NCBI GenBank assembly: GCA_947176605.1
Contig: CAMWRH010000012.1
Span: forward strand, 1 to 57,789
Direction: 5' to 3'
DNA: 57,789 bases
From: an uncultured Porphyromonadaceae bacterium
Lineage (GTDB): Bacteria; Bacteroidota; Bacteroidia; Bacteroidales; Muribaculaceae
Each line of letters opens with the position of its first letter. Position 1 is the stretch's first letter. The notes beneath the pieces are model-generated. The model saw only the letters and a list, made by a program, of their open reading frames with translations. It did not search any database and was not told the origin of the DNA. Positions 8,994 through 15,761 of the stretch are shown piece after piece. The position numbers and the translations under genes are program-made.

Positions 8994-9959
8994 ATGGCAC
9001 GGCAATCGGGTAAGATCGTTCTTCAAAATGCGAAAAAATCAAAATGTGATGAGTTTTATACGCAATTATGTGATATAGAGCGAGAGTTGCAGCATTACAC
9101 TGGCTGTTTTCGGGATAAGGTAGTATATTGTAACTGTGATGACCCTCACCACAGCAACTTCTATCGCTATTTTAAAGAGAATTTTAAAACATTAGGCTTG
9201 CGTAAACTTATAGCGTCATGTTATAATCCGCAGCTTGGGGACATGTTCCATATGTCGGATGCTACGGTAGCTTACTATTCGGAATACACAGGAGAGGATA
9301 ATCCTGAAATAGCCACTCCATTCAATGGAAATGGCGACTTTAGAAGTAATGAGTGTCTGGCCTTGTTGCAGCAATCGGATATTGTTGTGACTAATCCGCC
9401 GTTCTCGTTGTTTAGGGAATTCGTATCTCAGATAGTACGTCACAAAAAGCAATTCCTCATTATAGGAAATGTAAACGCAATCACGTACAAGGAGATATTC
9501 TCATTGATTCAGAACAATCAGGCATGGTTGGGGGTAAATCTTGGTCGAGGCATCTCCGGATTTATCGTGCCATCGCATTACAATCTATACGGTTCGGAGG
9601 TACGAATTAATGAAGATGGACAAAGGATTGTCGCAACAAATGGATGTCTATGGCTTACAAATTTAGAATTTGACCAAAGGCATCAAGACTTGAACCTGAC
9701 TAAACAATACGTAGGTAACGAAGCCGCCTATCCCAAATACGAGAATTGCAACGGAATCAACATAGACCGTACACAAGACATACCCAAAGATTATACCGGT
9801 CTTATGGGGGTGCCGATCACATTCCTGCATAAATACAATCCGGAACAGTTTGAGATTGTCCGTTTCAGAAAGGGTGATGACGGGAAAGACTTGCGGTTGC
9901 CAAATAAATCCCTGTATTTTAGGATATTAATAAGAAACAAGAGGGCAGGGCTATTTTGA
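8994..9959 (+). CDS. EcoRI-family adenine-specific DNA methyltransferase
   Basis: A 321-residue protein matching the EcoRI methylase family: AKKSKCDEFYTQLCDIE near the N-terminus, KVVYCNCDDP, the NPPF catalytic motif in VVTNPPFSLFREF (about residue 137), NAITYKEIF and GVPITFLHKYNPEQFEIV. The enzyme should N6-methylate adenine in GAATTC and protect host DNA, using S-adenosylmethionine. It is directly downstream of the endonuclease with a two-base gap, so it is probably translated from the same mRNA. The C-terminus ends normally (FRILIRNK), so both members look intact. GAATTC sites occur in the window, for example at 600, 9417 (inside this gene) and 9964. Confidence 0.94.
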   Translation: MARQSGKIVLQNAKKSKCDEFYTQLCDIERELQHYTGCFRDKVVYCNCDDPHHSNFYRYFKENFKTLGLRKLIASCYNPQLGDMFHMSDATVAYYSEYTGEDNPEIATPFNGNGDFRSNECLALLQQSDIVVTNPPFSLFREFVSQIVRHKKQFLIIGNVNAITYKEIFSLIQNNQAWLGVNLGRGISGFIVPSHYNLYGSEVRINEDGQRIVATNGCLWLTNLEFDQRHQDLNLTKQYVGNEAAYPKYENCNGINIDRTQDIPKDYTGLMGVPITFLHKYNPEQFEIVRFRKGDDGKDLRLPNKSLYFRILIRNKRAGLF

Positions 9960-10586
9960 ATCAGAATTCCAGGAGGCTCACGATGGATATGGTGAGCAGT
10001 GGCTGCATGAATCTATGGCGGACTTCAATGGGTAGCATGGGATAGGACCTCGATTACCGGTAATATGGATAATGTGGTTTAAATTCAATGGCGAGAACTG
10101 CGGTAAAAAGTGTCTAAATGTTGCGGGATTGGGATTGGGTTTGTAAATTTGCAGTGCGAATCGGGCAGAGGCGTTCCACGCGATAGGTGTATCAAGCACC
10201 TTGGCATGTCAGCCGTGTTGTGGCAGTCCGGCTTTTGGGCGATGCGGATAGTGATGGAACTGCCCCTTCCATTTGCACCTGAAATAGAACGGAAGAGTCG
10301 ATTCTATTCTTTACAAAAATGTTACTTGAACTACCCTAACTTAGCAAATTATCACAAAATCACTGACGGTTCAAGGAATAATGGCAAATAGCACCTATAC
10401 CGTGTGGTTCAGACTCCCCATTGAGTGGCGCCTGATGACAATCAGTAAAGGTGTGAGGTCGCATATCCATTGGCCAAGGTACAGCGGGCAGTCTGCTAAG
10501 CCGGTATGAAAAGTATAATCCCACATTTTTTATATCCAGTAATTCACTGTTTCAATGGGATTATGAAACACTAACCTTTTATTGTA
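9960..10586. other. Gene-poor stretch downstream of the restriction-modification pair
   Basis: This 627-base stretch holds no convincing intact gene. It contains a decayed fragment of an ATPase-like gene at 9987-10026. A promoter-like TTG-N20-TAAATTTG (10121-10151) has no recognisable gene after it. The remaining open frames have no family resemblance. It reads as scar tissue from past insertions. Confidence 0.6.
9987..10026 (-). pseudogene. Remnant of an ATPase-like/PDDEXK_9 gene
   Basis: These 40 bases match 11641-11680, inside the intact ATPase-like gene downstream, at 35 of 40 positions and in the same orientation. Translated on the minus strand the piece gives RFMQPLLTI, against GFMQALLTI in the intact gene. 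Similarity stops on both sides, so this is a small relic of another family member rather than a tandem copy. Confidence 0.65.
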
Positions 10587-10985
10587 ATGAAACACAAGAA
10601 ATTGCACCTGCAGTCACTGTTAGCTGTAGCACTGTGTCTCATCTTCTCGCTGGCGTTTGTCGGCTGTGGAGATGATAACGATGAACCCGAAGATGGGAAA
10701 TCAATCGTCGGGACATGGTTTGGAACGATGATTGACGAAGGGGAGGACCTCAGTTTCCAGTATGAGTTCAAATCCGATGGCTCTTTCCTGGTAAAGCAGT
10801 GGCTTACCGGCACTGCAGAGCCGTCAGCCTATCAGGGAATCGGCACATGGTCGGTATCAAACGACAAGCTTACGTTGGCTCTTCTGGACGAAGAACCGGA
10901 TACCTTCCGTTTCAGCCTTGACGGCAATAAGCTGACCATATACGACACCGAAGAGGCAGGTACAGTCGTGCTCACAAGAAAATAA
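10587..10985 (+). CDS. Small lipocalin-like lipoprotein
   Basis: A 132-residue protein with a signal peptide and lipobox FVGC (Cys27), followed by an acidic linker (GDDNDEPEDG). A compact beta-rich domain with SIVGTWFGT near its start and repeated strand pairs (GTWSVSNDKLTLAL, RFSLDGNKLTIY) follows. This pattern is typical of the small lipocalin-like lipoproteins abundant in Bacteroidetes; ligand and role are unknown. It stands alone between the restriction-modification island and the convergent ATPase-like gene. The terminator-like hairpin at 11108-11155 lies downstream. Confidence 0.72.
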   Translation: MKHKKLHLQSLLAVALCLIFSLAFVGCGDDNDEPEDGKSIVGTWFGTMIDEGEDLSFQYEFKSDGSFLVKQWLTGTAEPSAYQGIGTWSVSNDKLTLALLDEEPDTFRFSLDGNKLTIYDTEEAGTVVLTRK

Positions 10986-11107
10986 AGCAATCGACTGCCA
11001 ATTTCTCCCTGAGTTACCGTATGCAATCCACGAAAGCGGATTGCAATCCGGTTTGAATTTTTGCAACATGATTGAGCGCTGATGCGCTGCTTTCATGTAC
11101 CACAGAC

Positions 11108-11155
11108 ATGACCTCCCCCCGCTTCCCGTAAGATCAGCGCACCGGGGGAGGTCAT
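11108..11155. terminator. Hairpin between convergent genes
   Basis: ATGACCTCCCCC (11108-11119) pairs perfectly with GGGGGAGGTCAT (11144-11155), a 12-bp stem with a 24-base loop, followed by CGGGTTTT on the plus strand. It lies between the lipoprotein gene and the convergent ATPase-like gene, so it could terminate either. Confidence 0.6.
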
Positions 11156-11212
11156 CGGGTTTTAGATGGTCTGCATCGTCCCTCTTCGGAAGGTGCGAAA
11201 GGAGCTGTCATG

Positions 11213-12772
11213 TCAGAGAATCTCATAAGAGTCAATGGTATGGGATTGTTTGGAAAATCCAAGACCGATGCAGATGGTGGTGCGGGAATCGTTCGCAAAC
11301 GGTGTGGCATATCCGTTGGCCTTGATCTGTGCGATTGCCTCTGATGCGTTCCCATTGATTTTAAGTTCTATTATGTAGATGAAATCAGCGGTTTTGACCA
11401 CAAGGTCGATTGACCCCTGCGATGTATGGTATTCCGCCTTTACATCTGTGCCGATCAGATAGAAAATCGAATAGAAGATGGCATGATAATAATTCTCATA
11501 CTTCGCCACACGCTTTCGCAAATCAAAGGGTATGTCAGCAAGATATGACCTCAGAAGCTGTATGAAATCCAGGCATTCACCTTTTCGAAGATATCGGCGC
11601 ATGTGGCGTATGAATGAATCACTGTCGTCATTATCTGTGTATATCGTGAGCAGGGCCTGCATGAATCCCTGGCGGACTTCGTGGTTGGGGAAGCCGAGGG
11701 TAAAGGCGTCGTCTTCGGCATCGTAGCTTTTGAGGGTCAGGTAGCCCGACTGATAGAACAGGGCCAGAGGACGCATCGAGGGGGTGTAGATGTTGTTGAG
11801 CTCACGCACCGATGCCTCCGCGCCATCAAGCGACTCGATATCCATATCAAGCCCTTCAAGCACCCTGACCAGCATGGTCGGGGTGCCTGTCTCAAACCAG
11901 TAGTTGGATATCTCCTTGTCAGAAAGAGCGTTAAGCAGACTGTAGGGATTGTATATGTCGGTCATGTCACGGCTGAAATGATACCCGTCGTAGTTGCTCT
12001 TCAGCATATGGTATGCCTCATTGATTTCAATCCTCTTGGCAGCGGCAAACTCCTCCACACCCGCATGCAGCGTTGAATGCAGTTCGGCATCAGTAATGCC
12101 GCATATCGCGGCATACTCATTAAGAAACGAAATGTCGCGCAGATTATTCATACCGCTGAAAATCGACATCTTGCCATACTTCGTCACCCCCGTAAGCATA
12201 CAGAACCTGATGTAAGGATCAAGGCTCTTAAGCGTAGCGTAGAAAGCATGGAGCACCCTCCTCATCTCCTCAAGCAAATCCGGATTCTTTATATTCTGAG
12301 TCAGCGGACTGTCATACTCATCAATCAGCACCACCACATTCTTCCCCTTGGTACGGTGCATTTTACGTACCAGAGAGTCGAGCCGGATGCTAAGAGTACA
12401 GTCATTTCCCATAAGGCCGTATTCCTCTTCATACGGAGCAAGAAGAGATGAAATCGTATCTTGCAGGGCATCCGTATCCGGATAGTTACCCTTCGAGAGA
12501 TCAAGATGGATTACCGGAAACTCCTCCCAGTCGCCGGCTTCAAGCCTGTCGATAGCCAGACCCTTGAAAAGTTCGCGTTTGCCACGGAAATAGGCCTCGA
12601 AAGTTGACAGCAGCAGACTCTTGCCAAACCGACGCGGTCGGCTCAGAAAGACATAATCGCTGTATTCCAGCAACTTATGTATATATTCGGTCTTATCCAC
12701 ATAGACACGTCCGGTGCTTCTGATTTTCTCAAAAGTCTGATTACTGATGGGATAAAGAAGTTTTTCAGCCAT
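11213..12772 (-). CDS. ATPase-like protein with C-terminal PD-(D/E)XK nuclease-fold domain
   Basis: A 519-residue protein. The N-terminus has the family start ISNQTFEKIRSTGRVYVDKTEYI and a P-loop-like PRRFGKSLL (about residues 46-54), with VVLIDEYDSPL as Walker B-like. The C-terminal domain has IDLVVKTADFIYIIELKING, the D...ExK core of a PDDEXK_9-type domain. This two-domain family (ATPase-like PF09820 plus PF08011) is expanded in Bacteroidetes and of unknown function; links to mobile DNA or defence are often suspected. It is transcribed away from the peptide cassette. A second, decayed family member lies at 9987-10026. Confidence 0.88.
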   Translation of the reverse strand: MAEKLLYPISNQTFEKIRSTGRVYVDKTEYIHKLLEYSDYVFLSRPRRFGKSLLLSTFEAYFRGKRELFKGLAIDRLEAGDWEEFPVIHLDLSKGNYPDTDALQDTISSLLAPYEEEYGLMGNDCTLSIRLDSLVRKMHRTKGKNVVVLIDEYDSPLTQNIKNPDLLEEMRRVLHAFYATLKSLDPYIRFCMLTGVTKYGKMSIFSGMNNLRDISFLNEYAAICGITDAELHSTLHAGVEEFAAAKRIEINEAYHMLKSNYDGYHFSRDMTDIYNPYSLLNALSDKEISNYWFETGTPTMLVRVLEGLDMDIESLDGAEASVRELNNIYTPSMRPLALFYQSGYLTLKSYDAEDDAFTLGFPNHEVRQGFMQALLTIYTDNDDSDSFIRHMRRYLRKGECLDFIQLLRSYLADIPFDLRKRVAKYENYYHAIFYSIFYLIGTDVKAEYHTSQGSIDLVVKTADFIYIIELKINGNASEAIAQIKANGYATPFANDSRTTICIGLGFSKQSHTIDSYEIL

Positions 12773-12888
12773 ATTCCGAAAGTTTTTTATTTCTTAGGGC
12801 AAAAATAGCTAAAATCCCGAAAAAACGCAAGATGTGACGTGAATTTTGCCGATGATTGGATTATGCAAAAAAAACATAACGAATTGGA

Positions 12889-12919
12889 TTTGTCAGTATT
12901 AGTGTGTATTGTATATTTG
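12889..12919 (+). promoter_or_regulatory. Promoter of the radical SAM peptide cassette
   Basis: TTTG at 12889-12892 and TATATTTG at 12912-12919 are separated by 19 bases, an essentially perfect Bacteroidetes promoter. It points toward the precursor peptide gene at 13156. Confidence 0.8.
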
Positions 12920-12950
12920 TCATTCCTTTTTGGATTAAGGATATTAAAAT

Positions 12951-12992
12951 ATGGCAATACGTAAGGTTTATATCAATTATTGGACGTGGTAA
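12951..12992 (+). CDS. Possible 13-residue leader peptide
   Basis: An ATG about 32 bases after the -7 box opens a 13-codon frame, MAIRKVYINYWTW, ending in TAA. AAGGA lies about 10 bases upstream and could act as a ribosome binding site. The peptide is rich in aromatic residues. It could be a regulatory leader peptide, a tiny product of its own or chance; nothing in the sequence decides this. Confidence 0.3.
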   Translation: MAIRKVYINYWTW

Positions 12993-13155
12993 AAAGAAAA
13001 ATGTTGTTTTTATAGGTGTTTGGAATCTATGGTAGGTGTCTTGTTGAAAATTTTTAGTTTATTTGATAACAAAAAGGGCTGATGAGTTGTTAATATATTA
13101 AAACAGAGGTTTTATTTGAATTTCTGTGTGAGTGTTTAATTAAAATTTTAATTCT

Positions 13156-13425
13156 ATGACCAAGGATTTCCTAAATCTAATTCGTAGAGTCGAAGCTGAA
13201 GAGATGTCTTTTAATGTAGAGTCTGCATTAAAAGGAGGTTCGGGTTCAGGCTCTCCTGAAGATGGCGCGGAGCCTCAGATGTTGGACGCATGTTCCAATC
13301 TCGGAATTTGCTCCAATTCTTTTCTATGCGATCTGGATCCAGATTGGTTTAGATGTTTCGCAAATACCGATGCGTGTGGTCCAGTTGTTAACCCTAAGTT
13401 ACAGCTTACCTGTAGGACTGAGTGA
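13156..13425 (+). CDS. Candidate RiPP precursor peptide, six-cysteine core
   Basis: An 89-residue peptide. The N-terminal 26 residues form a charged, helix-prone leader (MTKDFLNLIRRVEAEEMSFN) ending in a double glycine at 27-28 (ALKGG). A flexible Gly/Ser stretch (SGSGSPEDG) follows, then a core with six cysteines at 46, 52, 58, 67, 74 and 86. The pattern is C-x5-C-x5-C-x8-C-x6-C-x11-C. The gene sits upstream of a radical SAM/SPASM peptide-maturase-type gene on the same strand, so it is the likely substrate. It does not match the GG-Bacteroidales leader as I remember it. Six cysteines within 41 residues recalls the SCIFF peptides of Clostridia, without obvious sequence similarity. No dedicated exporter or protease is adjacent. 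Confidence 0.75.
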   Translation: MTKDFLNLIRRVEAEEMSFNVESALKGGSGSGSPEDGAEPQMLDACSNLGICSNSFLCDLDPDWFRCFANTDACGPVVNPKLQLTCRTE

Positions 13426-13432
13426 GTAAAGA

Positions 13433-13534
13433 TGGAGGATGTCATGGTATTTGATTTTTTTTATAATATATGCTGAGAGTATTGCTTCAATATGAATAAA
13501 AGTATATTTATATAAAATATCGTGATATCCTCCA
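13433..13534 (+). promoter_or_regulatory. Long intercistronic stem-loop between precursor and maturase
   Basis: Positions 13433-13452 pair with 13515-13534 over 20 base pairs, three of them G-U wobbles in RNA, with a 62-base AT-rich loop that contains a small TATTG/CAATA hairpin. It starts eight bases after the precursor stop codon and ends about 40 bases before the maturase start. No T run follows the right arm, so a simple terminator is unlikely. An mRNA-stabilising or processing element that sets the ratio of precursor to enzyme is a reasonable inference; a small inserted element is the alternative. Confidence 0.65.
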
Positions 13535-13572
13535 ACAGAATGTAAGTCTTGATTATTCTATGGTGTGAATTT

Positions 13573-14874
13573 ATGGAATATAAATATAGCATATTTAATA
13601 ATCTGTTGAATGTGGGTGATAGAAGTCTTGTGCTATATAACTCATATACTCATCATTCAATCATTATTTCCAAAGCTGCATTTCCTCATGATGTGAACTC
13701 ATTAAATGAGGCTGCGTTTGAGATATTTAAGCGTAATGGCTTCATAGTCCCGACTAATGAAGATGAAACTTTAAAAGTGAAATCAGTATTGTCAAAAACA
13801 ATGGCAGCTGATGGTGCTTTCAATTTAATAGTTAATCCTACGTTGGAGTGTAATTGTCGTTGCTGGTATTGTTATGAAACACATGCGAAACAGATGATTA
13901 TGTCTGACGCCACACTTTCTAGGCTTAAAAAGTTTATTATAGAGATTCTGGCGGAAAAGAATGAGCTGATTCTATCATTTTTCGGAGGCGAGCCGTTTTT
14001 GCAATTTGATAGAATTGTAAAGCCTCTAATGGAATGGACAAAAGAAATCGTGTCTAAATCTGGTAAAGCAGTGAAGTATGTATTTACTACAAATTCGTTG
14101 CTTATCGATGATCGTATAATGTCTTTCCTTGAACAGTATGATAATCAGTCATATCAGATAACACTAGATGGAGGAAAAGAATGTCATAATAGAACTAGAG
14201 TGTGTAAGAATAGAGATTCTTTTGAGGCTGTAATTAATGCTGTTTCTCAATTAGCAACTCATGGGTCTAAGATTCTTCTTCGTTTGAATCTGACAAATGA
14301 CAATATAAAAACAGCTTTTGAGATTCCCGAATATTTTAAGGATTTAGCTGAAAATGTGAAATCCAATATTACAGTTGCATGCGAACAAGTGTGGCAAGAT
14401 ATAGAGAAAGGATCTATATTTGATGATTTTATAGAATTACGAAAGGAATTCTTAAAAGTCGGAATTCAGTCCGCATTAAAGGATCGGGATAGTATTCATA
14501 ATACGTGCTATGCCGATAAGCTCAATTCGGTCGTAGTCAATTATGACGGTGTAATGTATAAATGTACAGCTATAGACTTTGTACGACATAATGGTATTGG
14601 AAGTATAATGGATGATTGTGCGTTAAAGGCAATACGTTCTAATTTCGAAACTTATTCAAGAAATAAGTTGAATAAGTCTATTTGTCAGACTTGTAGAGTA
14701 TGGCCATTATGTGCAGGAGGCTGTTATAAGAACATTTCATCCGACAATGGGATGTTGTGTAGGTTTCCCTCCGAGGCTGCCAAGGATGAACTTGTAATGA
14801 ATAATCTTGAAGAGTTCCTCTTTTTGAACCAATACGTAAAGGATAAGGACGTTTGTGTGAAAAAGAGTATCTGA
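13573..14874 (+). CDS. Radical SAM/SPASM peptide maturase
   Basis: A 433-residue enzyme. Residues 1 to about 80 form an N-terminal domain common in peptide-modifying members. The radical SAM cluster motif is Cys93-x3-Cys97-x2-Cys100 (ECNCRCWYCYE), with FFGGEPFL as the GGEP motif. The C-terminal SPASM region has TCYAD, MYKCTAID, CQTCRVWPLCAGGC and MLCRF, which can ligate auxiliary [4Fe-4S] clusters. Such enzymes form thioether or carbon-carbon crosslinks on leader-bearing peptides. The six-cysteine peptide upstream is the likely substrate. A TTG at 13549 could extend the protein by eight residues. AT-rich codon use contrasts with the flanking GC-rich genes and suggests transfer. Confidence 0.88.
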   Translation: MEYKYSIFNNLLNVGDRSLVLYNSYTHHSIIISKAAFPHDVNSLNEAAFEIFKRNGFIVPTNEDETLKVKSVLSKTMAADGAFNLIVNPTLECNCRCWYCYETHAKQMIMSDATLSRLKKFIIEILAEKNELILSFFGGEPFLQFDRIVKPLMEWTKEIVSKSGKAVKYVFTTNSLLIDDRIMSFLEQYDNQSYQITLDGGKECHNRTRVCKNRDSFEAVINAVSQLATHGSKILLRLNLTNDNIKTAFEIPEYFKDLAENVKSNITVACEQVWQDIEKGSIFDDFIELRKEFLKVGIQSALKDRDSIHNTCYADKLNSVVVNYDGVMYKCTAIDFVRHNGIGSIMDDCALKAIRSNFETYSRNKLNKSICQTCRVWPLCAGGCYKNISSDNGMLCRFPSEAAKDELVMNNLEEFLFLNQYVKDKDVCVKKSI

Positions 14875-14989
14875 TCTTTTTAGGGTATCTCCTATTGATG
14901 TATAGAAAAGCGTCAGTGTCAGGTGGCAAAATATCAATCACAATAAATTTCATTATTATAGGAAGTTTGTATTATTAATACTTAATCGT

Positions 14990-15634
14990 ATGGATATGAA
15001 AAAGATACTTATGATAGTGGCGATGTTGCTCGCAGTTAGCGGTATCGCACATGCCGGCCAACTTTCTGACGTATTCGCAAAGTTACAGGCTGAATCCGGG
15101 ATGAATACACTTACCCCGGCCAATACGGATTCAATAATGATGCAGCTGCATTCCTCAATGCCGCTCACCGGGATGCAGGCAGTCGCTTCCGGATTTGAAA
15201 AGGGGAGTGCCGGGATACAAACTGTCTGGAACAAAGTGTCGGCAGCCCTCTCGGCCATACAGACAGCACCTGAATTCCGGTTGCAAAGCGATTACAACGT
15301 ATTCATGATGTACGCCGAAGAATCGGCCGACGGCTCGGGTGCCGACATACTCGCCATCTGGCAGCTGAATTTCTATGGCCGTACGATAGTGGTCTACGGA
15401 CATGCCTCAGCCGACGACTATCAGCGGATGCTTTACGGCGACCTGGAGATGAACCGCTTCGGCATCTCATTCAACCCCATGTCCCCCTCCCGCTACGAGA
15501 AATACATGGAGCTCGGCAACCTTCAGAAAGAGATGGAAGCCGGAGGTACAATCGACAAAAGCCGTATGCAATCCATCGTAGAGGAATACCGTCAGCTCCT
15601 GCGCGAAGTCAACCCCGTCATCGGCGGCAGGTAA
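14990..15634 (+). CDS. Secreted protein of unknown function
   Basis: A 214-residue protein with a signal peptide (KKILMIVAMLLAVSGIAHA). I do not recognise the family. The mature chain starts with an amphipathic region (QLSDVFAKLQAESGMNTLTP), has a central part predicted as alpha/beta (LQSDYNVFMMYAEE, ILAIWQLNFYGRTIVVYGH) and a charged helical C-terminus. Its GC-rich codon use matches the chromosome core rather than the preceding peptide cassette, so it is probably not part of it, although it is on the same strand 115 bases downstream. An ATG at 14996 is an equally good start. An inverted repeat follows at 15647. Confidence 0.6.
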   Translation: MDMKKILMIVAMLLAVSGIAHAGQLSDVFAKLQAESGMNTLTPANTDSIMMQLHSSMPLTGMQAVASGFEKGSAGIQTVWNKVSAALSAIQTAPEFRLQSDYNVFMMYAEESADGSGADILAIWQLNFYGRTIVVYGHASADDYQRMLYGDLEMNRFGISFNPMSPSRYEKYMELGNLQKEMEAGGTIDKSRMQSIVEEYRQLLREVNPVIGGR

Positions 15635-15646
15635 CAGATGAGAAAC

Positions 15647-15686
15647 GCTCATATTCAAACACCTAAGCAAGTGCTTGAATATGAGC
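15647..15686. terminator. Inverted repeat between secreted protein and barrel gene
   Basis: GCTCATATTCAA (15647-15658) pairs perfectly with TTGAATATGAGC (15675-15686). Inside the 16-base loop AAGCA/TGCTT can also pair. No T run follows directly. It starts 12 bases after the preceding stop codon and could end that transcript or stabilise its 3' end. Confidence 0.45.
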
Positions 15687-15761
15687 ATCTGCTTGACTTA
15701 AAGCGTAAATACATTTTACCTAACCGCAGCCTACACGCTGCCACCAACACCATCCACACAT

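Larger units (their letters stand above)
12773..13155. other. AT-rich intergenic region and long leader of the peptide cassette
   Basis: This 383-base stretch separates the divergent ATPase-like gene from the precursor peptide gene. It holds a near-ideal plus-strand promoter (12889-12919) and a 13-codon open frame (12951-12992). If transcription starts about 7 bases after the -7 box, the precursor mRNA would have a leader of roughly 230 bases. No recognised riboswitch was seen. Confidence 0.7.

Noticed and set aside
10110..10391. A 93-codon open frame after a promoter-like TTG-N20-TAAATTTG (10121-10151)
   Set aside because: Its start precedes the promoter box and the translation has no recognisable family; the region looks decayed.
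11681..12076. Plus-strand open frames inside the ATPase-like gene
   Set aside because: They are opposite a gene with clear domain motifs and have no motifs of their own.
14678..14953. Small minus-strand frames at the end of the radical SAM gene, considered as immunity or export partners of the peptide
   Set aside because: They overlap the SPASM region of the maturase and have no hydrophobic or transporter character consistent with such a role.
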